Assembly (NCBI RefSeq): GCF_014637345.1 | Contig: NZ_BMEX01000001.1 | Span: forward strand, 372,001 to 436,000 | Source: Kroppenstedtia guangzhouensis | GTDB taxonomy: Bacteria > Bacillota > Bacilli > Thermoactinomycetales > DSM-45169 | Reading direction: 5' to 3' | DNA: 64,000 bases | Shown here: positions 10,009 to 19,654 of the stretch, one piece after another | How the letters are laid out: each line of letters opens with the position of its first letter | How positions within the stretch are numbered: the stretch's first letter is position 1 | Notes under the pieces: generated by a model | Seen by the model: only the letters and a program-made list of their open reading frames with translations | Database searches by the model: none | What the model was told of the DNA's origin: nothing | Made by a program: the position numbers and the translations under genes

Positions 10009-13000
10009 GTGTCAATGACGGATGTGATGCGGGATCGGCTGGAGGATGTGTTCCGGCGGGCGGAGATTCCGGAGGAGTCTGTAAAACATTTTGACGGCGC
10101 GTACATAGAGAAAGTCAAAGTGAGTCGGCGGAACAGAAGTTGGACCTTTTATCTGGTGTTGGGTAAACCGGTTCCTCCCCAGATCTTGTTTGCCGTTCAG
10201 GATCGGATCAGAGAGGCTTTTCGTACAGTGGCCGAGATCCGGTTTTCGATCCGGTACGGCCAGGCGAACCTTTCTCAGCTGATGGAGATGTATTGGCAAT
10301 GGATCCGCAAGCGGGTGGCGGATCAACTTTCACCTTCTGCGTCGGGGTGGCTGGCCCGGGCTAAATGGGAGCTGAAGGGGGAGCGACTAACCCTCGTTTT
10401 TCCCAATCCGATGATGAATCAGATGGCGGTGGCCAAACAACTGGATCAAGTGGTTGCCTCATTCTTTCAGGAAATTTCCGGGACACGGATTCAAGTGGCA
10501 CTCACCTGCAGAGAATCCGATGAGGCCAGAGAAAGATTTCTGGAAGAACGGGAAGAGACGGAACGGCAGCTGGTAGAGGAAGCGATGATCCACCTGGAAG
10601 AATCCGTACCGCCGGAGGAAGGAGCGGAAGGTGAGGGGCCAGTGGCCATCGGTTACGATTTTCACGATGAGCCGATCCTGATCAAAGAGATCACCGATGA
10701 AGAACGGCGTGTCTGCATCCGGGGGTCAGTCTTCAAGTCCGAGGTGAGGGAGCTGCGCAGCGGCCGAACTCTGCTGACCTTCCACTTGACGGACTACACG
10801 GATTCCATTGCGGTCAAGGTTTTCGCCCGGGACAAAGAAGACGCCGCGACCGTCAACCGGGTGAAGGATGGGATGTGGGTGGCGGTTCGCGGTTCCGTCC
10901 AGTTTGACACCTTTGCCCGGGATTTGGTGGTGATGGCCAATGATCTGAAGGAGGTTCCTCCCTACCGAAGGGAGGACACAGCAGCGGAAAAACGGGTGGA
11001 GCTCCACCTTCACACGGCGATGAGTGCCATGGATGGCGTCCATGAACCTGCGGTGTTGGTGAAGCAGGCGGCTGAGTGGAGACATCCCGCCGTGGCGATC
11101 ACAGATCACGGGGTGCTACAAGGGTACCCCGATGCCTATTCCGCAGGACAGAAGTATGGAATCAAGGTGATTTTCGGGCTGGAGGCCAATGTGGTGGACG
11201 ATGGGGTGCCGATTGTGATGAATGAGGCCCCCCGGAGTTTGCAAGAGGATACCTATGTGGTGTTTGATGTGGAAACCACCGGTTTGTCTGCGGTTCACGA
11301 TGAAATTATTGAGCTGGCAGCGGTCAAGGTGAAGAACGGGGAGATTATCGATCGCTTTGAATCCTTTATTAATCCCCATCGAAAGCTGACAGCCACGATC
11401 ACCGAATTGACCGGGATTACCGACGAGATGGTGGCGGATGCACCGGAACTCTCCGAGGTGTTGCCCCGATACCTGGAATTTATCGAGGGAACCGTGCTGG
11501 TGGCCCACAATGCCCGTTTTGATATAGGATTTCTCCAGGCAGCTTGCAAAAAGACCGGCTGCCAACCCGTGGACCATCCGGTGGTGGATACCTTGGAGTT
11601 GGGACGGTTTCTGTATCCCCGGCTGAAGAATCACCGGCTGAACACCTTGTGCAAGCAGTTTGACATTGAACTGACCCAACACCACCGGGCAATTTACGAT
11701 GCGGAAGCGACGGGTTTTCTCCTGTGGCGGATGATTCAAGATTGCACCGAGCGGAAAATTCTGCGCCTGGATCAGCTGAACGAGTTTACCGGTGAGCGGG
11801 ATTTGAATCGTCTGCGGCCTTTCCATGTGATTGTGCTGGTGAAAAATCATATTGGGCTGAAGAATCTTTACAAGCTGGTTTCTCTGTCTCATTTGCAGTA
11901 CTTTTACCGGAACCCCCGGATTCCGCGCAGCCTGTTGGAGAAACATCGGGAAGGATTGATTATCGGATCCGGATGCGAAAAGGGGGAGCTTTTTGAGGCG
12001 GCTCTGCAGAAGTCACCCGAAGAGGTGGAGGAGATAGCCCGTTTCTACGATTTCCTGGAGATCCAGCCGGTGGAGGTGAATCGCCATCTCCTCGAAAAGG
12101 AGATTGTGGCCAGCGAGGAACATCTCAGACAGGCGAACCAGCTGTTGTTGAAAATAGGGGATAAACTGAATAAACCGGTGGTGGCCACTTCCAATACCCA
12201 CTATCTGAACAAATGGGAGGCCGTATACCGCGACATCCTGGCTTTCAACCAAACCGGCGGATTTCGGAACAAGGGGCCACTTTCTCCCGCTCATTTCCGG
12301 ACGACAGACGAGATGCTGGAGGAGTTTTCATATCTGGGGGAAGAAAGAGCCTGGGAAGTGGTCGTGGGCAATCCCCGGAAAATTGCTGATGAGATTGAGG
12401 AGCTGAAGCCCTTTCCTGACGGGTTGCACACGCCGATCATCGAAGGGGCCGATGAAGAGCTCCGCCGGATCTGCTACGAGACAGCAGAAGATCTCTACGG
12501 ACATCCCCTTCCGGAGATTGTGGAACAACGGTTGGAAAAAGAATTGGGAAGTATTATCAAGCACGGATTTGGTGTCATTTATCTCATCTCACACAAGCTG
12601 GTGACCAAATCCCTCGCTGACGGATATTTGGTGGGTTCCCGGGGATCTGTAGGCTCCTCCTTTGTAGCCACCATGAGTCATATCACCGAGGTGAATCCGC
12701 TCCCTCCCCACTATGTCTGTCCAAAGTGCAAACACAGCGAGTTCATCGCTGACGGGTCCGTCGCTTCCGGATTTGACATGCCGGACAAAGACTGTCCTGA
12801 GTGTGGAGCCCGGATGAAAAAGGACGGCCACGATATCCCCTTTGAGACTTTCCTGGGATTCAAGGGGGACAAAGTTCCGGATATCGATCTGAACTTTTCC
12901 GGGGAGTATCAACCCCGGGCTCACAAATACACCGAGGAACTCTTTGGTAAGGATTATGTCTACCGGGCGGGAACCATCTCCACTGTGGCTCAGAAAACGG

Positions 13001-14298
13001 CTTATGGTTATGCGAAGAAGTTCCAAGAGGAAAAAGGATACCAATGGCGGAACGCCGAAATCGACCGGATGGTGGAGGGTTGTACCGGGGTGAAACGAAC
13101 GACGGGCCAGCATCCCGGCGGTCTGGTGGTGATTCCGCAGAACAAAGATGTGTATGATTTTACGCCGATTCAGCGGCCCGCCGATGATGTCAAGTCGGAG
13201 ACGATCACCACCCACTTCGATTACCATGCCATCAGCGATAATTTGCTGAAGCTGGATATTCTGGGGCATGATGATCCCACGGTGATCCGCATGCTGCAAG
13301 ATCTGACAGGGGTTGATCCCCGGTCAATCCCAATCGACGATCCGGCGGTGATGAAGCTGTTTAACAGTACAGAATCCCTCGGGGTGACACCGGAGGAGAT
13401 CGGCACGGTTACCGGAACCCTCGGCATTCCCGAATTTGGGACCCGGTTTGTCCGTCAGATGCTGGAGGATACTAAACCGACGACCTTTGGGGAGTTAGTC
13501 CGAATATCCGGTCTGTCCCACGGCACAGATGTTTGGTTGAACAATGCTCAGGATCTGGTCCGTTCGAAGACGGCTGTCCTTTCCGAAGTGATTTCCACCC
13601 GGGACGATATTATGATTTATCTGATTTACAAAGGGATGGAACCTTCCCTTGCCTTCAAACTGATGGAGAAAGTGCGAAAAGGGAAGGGACTGACTGAGGA
13701 AGAGGCGGATCTGATGCGCAGTCACGATGTGCCGCAGTGGTATATCGATTCTTGCCGCAAGATCAAGTACATGTTTCCCAAAGCCCACGCAGTGGCTTAT
13801 GTGATGATGGCGGTCCGAATCGCCTGGTTTAAGGTCCATTATCCCATTGAATACTACGCTACTTATTTTTCAGTGCGTGCAGATGATTTCGATGTGGAGA
13901 TTGCTCTGAAAGGAATGGATGCTGTCAAAAAGACGATTCGGGATATCGAAGAGAAAGGAGTGACCGCCAGCCCGAAGGAGAAGGGGTTGCTAACAGTCCT
14001 GGAATCCGTACGGGAAATGCTGGCCCGGGGACTCTCTTTTCAACGAGTGAATCTGTATCGCTCTGATGCCATCCGATTCTTGGTGGACGGGGATAATTTG
14101 ATTCCTCCTTTCTCTTCCATTTCCGGCGTGGGGACCAATGCCGCCCGTAATATTGCCGAAGCCCGGGAGAACGGAGAGTTTCTGTCCATCGAAGATCTGA
14201 CCAAACGTGCCCGTCTCAGCAGTGCGGTGATCGACGCTTTGAAACGGTTGGGATGTCTGGAAAAGCTTCCGGAAAGCAATCAGTTAACTCTTTTCTAG
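10009..14298 (+). CDS. polC: DNA polymerase III PolC-type alpha subunit
   Basis: Main replicative polymerase of low-GC Gram-positives, carrying its own proofreading exonuclease. Order in the 1,429 aa: N-terminal PolC domain; OB fold (about 230-320); PHP domain opening with ELHLHTAMSAMDG; a DnaQ-type exonuclease inserted in the PHP (VFDVETTGL near 420, VAHNARFDIGFL, HRAIYDAEATG); GSRGSVGSSFVATMSH; a zinc module with CPKC and CPEC near 904-935; the catalytic PDIDLNFSG near 957; and the C-terminal fingers with helix-hairpin-helix. Start GTG 10009 or ATG 10015 behind GGAGGTGAT. Flanked by terminator and spacer, so apparently monocistronic. Confidence 0.98.
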   Translation: MSMTDVMRDRLEDVFRRAEIPEESVKHFDGAYIEKVKVSRRNRSWTFYLVLGKPVPPQILFAVQDRIREAFRTVAEIRFSIRYGQANLSQLMEMYWQWIRKRVADQLSPSASGWLARAKWELKGERLTLVFPNPMMNQMAVAKQLDQVVASFFQEISGTRIQVALTCRESDEARERFLEEREETERQLVEEAMIHLEESVPPEEGAEGEGPVAIGYDFHDEPILIKEITDEERRVCIRGSVFKSEVRELRSGRTLLTFHLTDYTDSIAVKVFARDKEDAATVNRVKDGMWVAVRGSVQFDTFARDLVVMANDLKEVPPYRREDTAAEKRVELHLHTAMSAMDGVHEPAVLVKQAAEWRHPAVAITDHGVLQGYPDAYSAGQKYGIKVIFGLEANVVDDGVPIVMNEAPRSLQEDTYVVFDVETTGLSAVHDEIIELAAVKVKNGEIIDRFESFINPHRKLTATITELTGITDEMVADAPELSEVLPRYLEFIEGTVLVAHNARFDIGFLQAACKKTGCQPVDHPVVDTLELGRFLYPRLKNHRLNTLCKQFDIELTQHHRAIYDAEATGFLLWRMIQDCTERKILRLDQLNEFTGERDLNRLRPFHVIVLVKNHIGLKNLYKLVSLSHLQYFYRNPRIPRSLLEKHREGLIIGSGCEKGELFEAALQKSPEEVEEIARFYDFLEIQPVEVNRHLLEKEIVASEEHLRQANQLLLKIGDKLNKPVVATSNTHYLNKWEAVYRDILAFNQTGGFRNKGPLSPAHFRTTDEMLEEFSYLGEERAWEVVVGNPRKIADEIEELKPFPDGLHTPIIEGADEELRRICYETAEDLYGHPLPEIVEQRLEKELGSIIKHGFGVIYLISHKLVTKSLADGYLVGSRGSVGSSFVATMSHITEVNPLPPHYVCPKCKHSEFIADGSVASGFDMPDKDCPECGARMKKDGHDIPFETFLGFKGDKVPDIDLNFSGEYQPRAHKYTEELFGKDYVYRAGTISTVAQKTAYGYAKKFQEEKGYQWRNAEIDRMVEGCTGVKRTTGQHPGGLVVIPQNKDVYDFTPIQRPADDVKSETITTHFDYHAISDNLLKLDILGHDDPTVIRMLQDLTGVDPRSIPIDDPAVMKLFNSTESLGVTPEEIGTVTGTLGIPEFGTRFVRQMLEDTKPTTFGELVRISGLSHGTDVWLNNAQDLVRSKTAVLSEVISTRDDIMIYLIYKGMEPSLAFKLMEKVRKGKGLTEEEADLMRSHDVPQWYIDSCRKIKYMFPKAHAVAYVMMAVRIAWFKVHYPIEYYATYFSVRADDFDVEIALKGMDAVKKTIRDIEEKGVTASPKEKGLLTVLESVREMLARGLSFQRVNLYRSDAIRFLVDGDNLIPPFSSISGVGTNAARNIAEARENGEFLSIEDLTKRARLSSAVIDALKRLGCLEKLPESNQLTLF

Positions 14299-14748
14299 AG
14301 CCGTTGTGAATTTCGTGCTAGCCAGGTGGTCGGGATTGGGTTTCACATGACCTTTTCGTTTTTCTGAACTGCTAAAATCACTCCCTGTGAAACCCAACCC
14401 ACCCTGTGAACGTCCAGGGTCTGTCCGATAAACCCATTTCTGGGGGGGTGGGTTGTGATCGTCTTCGATCTCCTCCAATAAGTGCATAGCGAGATCAGGG
14501 AGCGAAGGGAGACTTGTGCCCGATGGGTACAAAAGATCTTCGCTGGTCGCACCGGCCTCTCCCGCAAGTTTGACTTCTGTTCCGCCTTGCTGTATGATCG
14601 ACCCAATCGGCGATCTTATGACAGGTCTGGGCGAAGAGAGGTTTTGTATCACTTTGGACTGTGATACGATGGCGTCACAAACCATCCCTTCATGGAGCCT
14701 TTGACTGGCGGGAAGTGCTCCGGATACGCCGGATCAGCTTTTTTCGCG
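14299..14748 (+). other. polC-rimP spacer with inverted repeat; no confident gene
   Basis: About 450 nt with no gene I can defend. A weak frame on the minus strand (14284-14685) ends inside polC and has no good ribosome-binding site. The left part holds an inverted repeat (14333-14349 with 14384-14400). Its left arm is the exact reverse complement of 37421-37437, and AGGGTCTGTCCGAT (14416-14429) recurs with one mismatch at 34071-34084. This suggests remnants of a small dispersed element. Confidence 0.45.
14333..14400. repeat. Imperfect 17-nt inverted repeat downstream of polC
   Basis: GGATTGGGTTTCACATG (14333-14349) faces CCTGTGAAACCCAACCC (14384-14400), 14 of 17 pairing, 34-nt loop. The right arm is followed by a second CCTGTGAA (14403-14410). 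The same sequence family recurs at 37421-37447. No transposase frame is present. Confidence 0.6.
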
Positions 14749-14777
14749 TTGTGGTTTGCAATCTTTTTGGCTATACT
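14749..14777 (+). promoter_or_regulatory. Candidate promoter for the rimP-nusA-infB operon
   Basis: TTGTGG (14749-14754), 17-nt spacer, TATACT (14772-14777). It sits 25 nt ahead of a strong hairpin and about 110 nt ahead of rimP. Confidence 0.55.
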
Positions 14778-14801
14778 GTATGTAGATATGCGTTCGGCCG
14801 A

Positions 14802-14827
14802 AAAGAGTGGGTTGTCACCCACTCTTT
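14802..14827 (+). promoter_or_regulatory. Perfect 11-bp hairpin in the rimP leader (attenuator-like)
   Basis: AAAGAGTGGGT (14802-14812) pairs perfectly with ACCCACTCTTT (14817-14827) around the loop TGTC. The downstream side has only CCCTTTG, a poor T-run, so it may be a weak terminator, an attenuator or a protective 5' stem. The position fits control of the NusA/IF2 operon. Confidence 0.6.
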
Positions 14828-14885
14828 CCCTTTGTGATGGAATTCCACTGGGTGGAGGACCGAACTGAAGGAGGGTGAAGATCAG

Positions 14886-15347
14886 GTGAGCCGAAAGGTG
14901 ACCGAAGCGGTGGAAGAGATGGTCAAACCCATTCTCGCGGAAGAAGGATTGGAGCTCTACGATACGGAATACACAAAGGAAGGTAAAAATTGGATACTTC
15001 GCGTGTATATTGACCGTCCGGATGGAAAAGTGGACCTGGATGATTGCGGCCGGGTGAGTGAGCGACTCGGGGAGGTGTTGGATCGGGAAGATCCTCTCAC
15101 CGGACAATATTATCTGGAGGTCTCATCCCCGGGAGCAGAGCGTCCGTTGAAGAAGTCTGCCCATTTTGAGGCGGCGGTGGGCAAGCGGATCTTCCTCACC
15201 ACCTTTGAACCGGTTGAAGGACGAAAAAAATTCGAAGGGGTTCTGACCCGCTATTCTCCGGAAAGTCTGACGGTTGAAACAGATGAAGGTGCGGTGGAAA
15301 TCCCAGGTGAGAAGGTGGCCAAGGCGCGTCTGGTCCTCGTGCTTTAA
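14886..15347 (+). CDS. rimP: Ribosome maturation factor RimP
   Basis: Assists 30S subunit assembly. The 153-aa protein has the RimP core: VEEMVKPILAEEGLELYDTEYTKEGKNWILRVYIDRPDG region, the DDCGRVSERLGEVLD segment and YYLEVSSPGAERPLKK, followed by the C-terminal SH3-like barrel. The GTG start at 14886 sits 7 nt after AAGGAGGGTGA. It heads the rimP-nusA-ylxR-ylxQ-infB operon, as across the Firmicutes. Confidence 0.95.
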   Translation: MSRKVTEAVEEMVKPILAEEGLELYDTEYTKEGKNWILRVYIDRPDGKVDLDDCGRVSERLGEVLDREDPLTGQYYLEVSSPGAERPLKKSAHFEAAVGKRIFLTTFEPVEGRKKFEGVLTRYSPESLTVETDEGAVEIPGEKVAKARLVLVL

Positions 15348-15370
15348 TTGAAGGGAGGAAAATAAGAACG

Positions 15371-16507
15371 ATGAATGCCGAATTCATCGACGCCCTCAAC
15401 CAACTGGAGAAGGAAAAGGGCATCAGCAAAGAGGTGTTGATCGAGGCGATCGAAGCAGCCCTTATTTCCGGTTATAAGCGAAACTTTCATTCCGCCCAGA
15501 ACGTGCGGGTGGACATCGACCGGGATACTGGCCGGGTTCGTGTGTTTGCCCGCAAGACGGTGGTGGAAGAGGTGACGGATCCCCGTCTTGAAATCTCGTT
15601 GGAGGCAGCCACTGAGATCAATCCCTCCTTTGAGTTGGACGATATTGTGGAGATCGAAGTGACACCTGCGGATTTCGGCCGGATCGCAGCCCAAACGGCC
15701 AAACAAGTGGTTACCCAACGAATCCGGGAGGCAGAGCGAAGTATTATTTATGAAGAGTTTGTGGATCGGGAAGCGGATATCGTGACCGGGGTGGTACAAC
15801 GGGCGGACAACCGACACTATTATATTGACTTGGGACGGGTGGAGGCGCTCCTTCCCTTTGCGGAAACGATGCCGGGGGAGAGGTTTAAGCATAACGACCG
15901 GGTCAAGGCGTACATCACCCGGGTCGAAAAATCGACCAAAGGTCCGCAAGTCTTTGTCTCCAGAACCCATCCCGGTCTGTTGAAGCGACTGTTTGAACTG
16001 GAAGTGCCGGAAATCTATGAGGGAATCGTGGAGATCCGATCCGTAGCCCGTGAAGCCGGCCATCGCTCCAAGATTGCCGTCATTTCCCGGGATGAGCAGG
16101 TGGATCCCGTAGGTGCCTGTGTCGGTCACAAGGGGATGCGTGTGCAAACCGTGGTCAACGAGCTGAGAGGGGAGAAGATCGATATTGTCCGCTGGTCCGA
16201 TGAGCCGGTGGAATTTGTCTCCAATGCTCTCAGTCCGTCGAAAGTGGTCCGGGTGGACATCCGGGAAGCGGAAAAAGTGGCTCAGGTTGTGGTTCCCGAC
16301 CATCAGTTATCCCTCGCCATCGGCAAGGAAGGGCAGAATGCCCGCTTGGCCGCCAAACTGACCGGTTGGAAGATTGATATCAAGAGTGAATCGGAATCAG
16401 GTTCCGAGCCGGAAAAAGAAGAAGAGGAAGTGTTTGAAGAAGCGGTGGCAGAGGAGTTTTCGCCAGATCCGGGCGATCGGACCGGGGCGGATGAGGGCGA
16501 AAGATAA
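15371..16507 (+). CDS. nusA: Transcription termination/antitermination factor NusA
   Basis: RNA polymerase-associated factor modulating pausing, intrinsic termination and antitermination. The 378 aa hold the N-terminal RNAP-binding domain (MNAEFIDALNQLEKEKGIS), an S1 domain (about 135-200) and two KH domains, with VDPVGACVGHKGMRVQTVVNEL in KH1 and LAIGKEGQNARLAAKLTGWKIDI in KH2. The acidic tail (EKEEEEVFEEAVAEEF) replaces the C-terminal repeats of proteobacterial NusA, normal for Bacillales. The start lies 8-9 nt after GGGAGGAAA. Confidence 0.97.
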   Translation: MNAEFIDALNQLEKEKGISKEVLIEAIEAALISGYKRNFHSAQNVRVDIDRDTGRVRVFARKTVVEEVTDPRLEISLEAATEINPSFELDDIVEIEVTPADFGRIAAQTAKQVVTQRIREAERSIIYEEFVDREADIVTGVVQRADNRHYYIDLGRVEALLPFAETMPGERFKHNDRVKAYITRVEKSTKGPQVFVSRTHPGLLKRLFELEVPEIYEGIVEIRSVAREAGHRSKIAVISRDEQVDPVGACVGHKGMRVQTVVNELRGEKIDIVRWSDEPVEFVSNALSPSKVVRVDIREAEKVAQVVVPDHQLSLAIGKEGQNARLAAKLTGWKIDIKSESESGSEPEKEEEEVFEEAVAEEFSPDPGDRTGADEGER

Positions 16508-16533
16508 AAACCATCCCCGTGAGGAGGTGGTGA

Positions 16534-16815
16534 ATGGTGAAACAACGGAAAGTTCCCATGAGGAAATGCGTCGCTTCCCAGGAGATGTTTCCGAAAAAAG
16601 AGTTGATCCGCGTGGTGCGTACACCGGACAATGAGATCCTGATCGACCCCACCGGCAAAAAATCGGGTCGGGGTGCCTATGTTTGTGCCAAGGAAGAGTA
16701 TGTGGATTTGGCGAAAAAGAAAAAAGCCTTGGATCGTGCACTGAAGACCAAAGTGGGCGAAGAGGTGTATGAGCGTCTGCGGAAGTACATTGCGACGGGG
16801 AAGCTCCATGAGTAA
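16534..16815 (+). CDS. ylxR: YlxR/RnpM family RNA-binding protein
   Basis: Small basic protein of the YlxR (DUF448) family, reported in B. subtilis to bind RNase P RNA and to affect expression of many genes. The 93 aa contain the signature PMRKCVASQEMFPKKELIRVVR, then GRGAYVCAKEEYV and a basic helix. It starts after GTGAGGAGGTGGTGA and its 3' end overlaps ylxQ by 8 nt. The function in this organism is inferred from family and position. Confidence 0.93.
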   Translation: MVKQRKVPMRKCVASQEMFPKKELIRVVRTPDNEILIDPTGKKSGRGAYVCAKEEYVDLAKKKKALDRALKTKVGEEVYERLRKYIATGKLHE

Positions 16816-17104
16816 GCTTTATCAATTGTTGGGTCTGGCCATGCGAGCCGGGAAGGTGATTTCCGGTGAAGAGAGAGTGCTCTCCGCGATTCGTTCGGGG
16901 GCTGCTTTTCTTGTCCTGATCTCCGATGACGCCGCTCCCAATGCCCGGAAGAAAATCTCGGACAAAAGCAAATATTACGGGGTGCCGCTGATGACAGCGG
17001 GTACCCGGACAGAATTGGGCCGGGCATTGGGAAAAGCGGAGCGGGTCGTTGTCGCCGTGACCGATCCGGGCTTTGCCAAAGCGATCCGGAAGCGGTGCGA
17101 GTAA
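16808..17104 (+). CDS. ylxQ: YlxQ, L7Ae/L30e-family RNA-binding protein
   Basis: 98-aa L7Ae-fold protein, a likely kink-turn RNA binder. Visible elements are LLGLAMRAGKVISGEE at the N terminus and VLISDDAAPNARKKISDKSKYYGVPL. The ATG at 16808 is inside the ylxR end, which suggests coupling; an upstream in-frame start (16769) would overlap ylxR more deeply and add a non-homologous tail. Always found in the nusA-infB operon in Bacillales; its precise role is unknown. Confidence 0.92.
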   Translation: MSKLYQLLGLAMRAGKVISGEERVLSAIRSGAAFLVLISDDAAPNARKKISDKSKYYGVPLMTAGTRTELGRALGKAERVVVAVTDPGFAKAIRKRCE

Positions 17105-17122
17105 CCGACGGAGGTGAGCAGT

Positions 17123-19324
17123 TTGGCGAAAGTTCGCGTATACGAATATGCAAAGAAAATGAATATGAGCAGTAAAGAGATTCTCACCATCCTGAAGAGG
17201 CTGGACGTCAAGGTCAACAATCACATGAGTGTGATGGATGATGAGATGGTGAAGAAAGTGGAAAAATTCTTCAATGATGTAAAACAGGGGGCGGCGAAAT
17301 CGGAAACGAAACAGACCAGAACAGAGGATAAACCGAAGAAAAAGACAATCCATGCAAACCAGAACCGTTCTGGAAGATCCAACCAGAGTGGAGGGAACAA
17401 AACCAATCGAAACCGGGGCCGGAACAATCCGGAAAACCGTGACAACAACCGGAACCGGAACGCCAAGGATCAAAACCAGAATCGCAAGGGGAACAACAAG
17501 GGGCGGGGCCGGAACCGCCGGGGCAACCGTCGGGACCGCAGAAGTTCGCAGCATCAAAAGCAGGCTCCGGTCCTTCCCTCCGAGATCGAGGTGACCGGTC
17601 CGCTGACGGTAGGTGAATTGGCCCGACTGTTGCGCCGGGAATCCTCGGAAGTGATCAAGAAGTTGATGGGTCTGGGTGTGATGGCCACCATCAATCAGGA
17701 GATTGATGTGGATACGATCACTCTGGTTGCCGAGGATTTTGGGGTGAAAGTTCATTTCAAAGAAGTGATCGATGAGTCGGCATTTGAGGAATTGGTGGAA
17801 GAAGATGCTCCGGAAAATCTGCAGGAGCGCCCCCCGGTGGTTACCATCATGGGCCACGTCGACCACGGGAAGACAACCCTTTTGGACACGATTCGCCATA
17901 CCAAGGTGACTGCCGGTGAAGCGGGAGGGATCACCCAACATATCGGGGCGTACCAAGTAAAGGCCAACGGGAAGAAAATCACTTTCCTGGACACCCCCGG
18001 TCACGCCGCCTTCACCACGATGCGGGCTCGGGGGGCTGAGGTGACCGATATCACGATCCTGGTGGTGGCCGCCGATGACGGTGTGAAACCTCAGACGGTG
18101 GAAGCGATCAATCACGCCAAGGTTGCCGATGTGCCCATCATTGTGGCCATCAACAAGATGGATAAGCCGGAAGCCAACCCGGATCGGGTGAAACAACAGT
18201 TGACGGAACATGGCCTGGTTCCCGAAGACTGGGGCGGAGACAATATCTTTGTCCCGGTGTCTGCAATCAGAGGTGAGGGAATCGACGAGTTATTGGAAAT
18301 GGTTTTGCTGGTGGCAGAGATGCAGGAGAAAAAGGCTAATCCGAACAAACGGGCCCGGGGAATTGTTATCGAGGCTGAATTGGATAAAGGGCGCGGTGCA
18401 GTGGCCACCCTTCTGGTCCAAAACGGAACTCTCCGGGTAGGGGACGCCGTCGTGGCCGGGAATAGCTTTGGCCGGGTGCGGGCCATGATCAATGATCTCG
18501 GCAAGCGGGTGAAGTCTGCCGAACCTTCCATGCCTGTCGCCATTCTGGGGCTATCCGATGTGCCCGAGGCGGGGGACCCCTTCATGACCTTTGAAGATGA
18601 GAAAAAAGCACGGGATATCGCTGACAGACGTTCCGAAAAAAGACGGCAGGAAGAGTTGGGAGCCTCCAGTCGGGTCACCCTGGATGATCTATACAAGCAG
18701 ATCCAGGAGGGTGATGTGAAGGAGCTAAACGTGATCATCAAGGCCGATGTGCAAGGTTCTGCCGAGGCCCTTCGGGGCTCCTTTGAAAAGATCGATGTGG
18801 AAGGAGTACGGATCAATATTATCCACTCCGGTGCCGGGGCCATCACTGAATCGGATGTCAGCCTGGCTTCCGCCTCCAATGCCTTGATCGTGGGATTCAA
18901 TGTTCGCCCTGAACCCCAGGCCCGGGCGACGGCAGAACAGGAAAAAGTGGAGATCCGATTATACCGGGTGATTTATGATGCGATTGAAGAGCTGGAGTCC
19001 GCCATGAAAGGGATGCTCGATCCCGAATTCCAGGATAAAATGGTGGGCCGTGCCGAAGTCCGTCAAACTTTCAAAGTTTCCAAAGTGGGCACGATTGCAG
19101 GCTGTTATGTGACAGAAGGAAAAATCGTCCGTGATGGAAAAGTCCAGCTGATCCGTGACGGTGTCGTGATCCATGAAGGGGATATCGACACGCTGAAGCG
19201 GTTTAAGGACGATGCCAAAGAGGTGGCCCAGGGATATGAATGTGGTGTCACTCTCAAAAATTACAAAGATATCAAGGAGGGCGACGTCCTCGAAGTCTTC
19301 ATCCTGGAAGAGGTGAAGCGGTAA
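17123..19324 (+). CDS. infB: Translation initiation factor IF-2
   Basis: GTPase that places initiator tRNA on the 30S subunit. The TTG at 17123 (GGAGGTGA 8 nt upstream) gives [21 protein letters not shown], the standard IF2N start; a GTG at 17114 would overlap the ribosome-binding site. After the first IF2N domain comes an Asn/Arg-rich low-complexity linker (about residues 60-150), then a second IF2N domain ([22 protein letters not shown]). The G domain has GHVDHGKTT near 243, DTPGHAAF and NKMDK, and domains II-IV follow to the C terminus. Length 733 aa. Confidence 0.97.
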   Translation: MAKVRVYEYAKKMNMSSKEILTILKRLDVKVNNHMSVMDDEMVKKVEKFFNDVKQGAAKSETKQTRTEDKPKKKTIHANQNRSGRSNQSGGNKTNRNRGRNNPENRDNNRNRNAKDQNQNRKGNNKGRGRNRRGNRRDRRSSQHQKQAPVLPSEIEVTGPLTVGELARLLRRESSEVIKKLMGLGVMATINQEIDVDTITLVAEDFGVKVHFKEVIDESAFEELVEEDAPENLQERPPVVTIMGHVDHGKTTLLDTIRHTKVTAGEAGGITQHIGAYQVKANGKKITFLDTPGHAAFTTMRARGAEVTDITILVVAADDGVKPQTVEAINHAKVADVPIIVAINKMDKPEANPDRVKQQLTEHGLVPEDWGGDNIFVPVSAIRGEGIDELLEMVLLVAEMQEKKANPNKRARGIVIEAELDKGRGAVATLLVQNGTLRVGDAVVAGNSFGRVRAMINDLGKRVKSAEPSMPVAILGLSDVPEAGDPFMTFEDEKKARDIADRRSEKRRQEELGASSRVTLDDLYKQIQEGDVKELNVIIKADVQGSAEALRGSFEKIDVEGVRINIIHSGAGAITESDVSLASASNALIVGFNVRPEPQARATAEQEKVEIRLYRVIYDAIEELESAMKGMLDPEFQDKMVGRAEVRQTFKVSKVGTIAGCYVTEGKIVRDGKVQLIRDGVVIHEGDIDTLKRFKDDAKEVAQGYECGVTLKNYKDIKEGDVLEVFILEEVKR

Positions 19325-19328
19325 ATCC

Positions 19329-19610
19329 ATGGTTGTCAGTCTGCTGGTCTGTCGCTGCCGTATTTTGTATTCCACTTCCCTCAAGGACAAACGACGGGCG
19401 GTGAAAAGTGGATTATCCCGCATTCGCCATCGTCTCAATCTGTCTGTGGCGGAAGTGGGTTCCCAGAATGACCGGCAGTGGGCGGATTTGGCTGTTGTCG
19501 GTGTTGGAAGCGACCGGAGGATCGTGGACAGAGAACTGAAGGAAGCGGTCCGGATCCTGGAGGCGATTGACGGCTTGGAGATCGTGGATGTTGAAATCTC
19601 CTTTTTGTAA
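19329..19610 (+). CDS. ylxP: YlxP (DUF503) family protein
   Basis: 93-aa member of the DUF503/YlxP family, found between infB and rbfA in Bacillales. Family features: the opening [25 protein letters not shown], then the conserved helix [23 protein letters not shown]. It begins 4 nt after infB. The function is unknown; its position suggests ribosome or RNA-related work. A GC-rich hairpin follows before rbfA. Confidence 0.9.
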   Translation: MVVSLLVCRCRILYSTSLKDKRRAVKSGLSRIRHRLNLSVAEVGSQNDRQWADLAVVGVGSDRRIVDRELKEAVRILEAIDGLEIVDVEISFL

Positions 19611-19612
19611 AA

Positions 19613-19639
19613 TTCGCCCGCCCCACCAGGCGGGGCGAA
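19613..19639 (+). promoter_or_regulatory. GC-rich hairpin in the ylxP-rbfA spacer
   Basis: TTCGCCC+GCC (19613-19622) pairs with GGC+GGGCGAA (19629-19639) with a single bulged G. No T-run follows, and the rbfA ribosome-binding site AGGAGGTG starts 2 nt later. This looks more like an mRNA processing or stability element than a terminator. Confidence 0.5.
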
Positions 19640-19654
19640 CAGGAGGTGTCGACG

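Noticed and set aside
14284-14685. 133-aa minus-strand frame in the polC-rimP spacer
   Set aside because: No good ribosome-binding site, runs into the end of polC, crosses the inverted repeat, product not recognised.
14482-14704. Transposase remnant in short plus-strand frames
   Set aside because: No DDE or other transposase motif could be recognised in any frame.
16397-18211. 604-aa minus-strand frame opposite nusA-infB
   Set aside because: Antisense shadow of conserved genes; low-complexity His/Leu/Arg composition and no domain. Similar long shadows at 21913-23250 and 42441-43961 rejected for the same reason.
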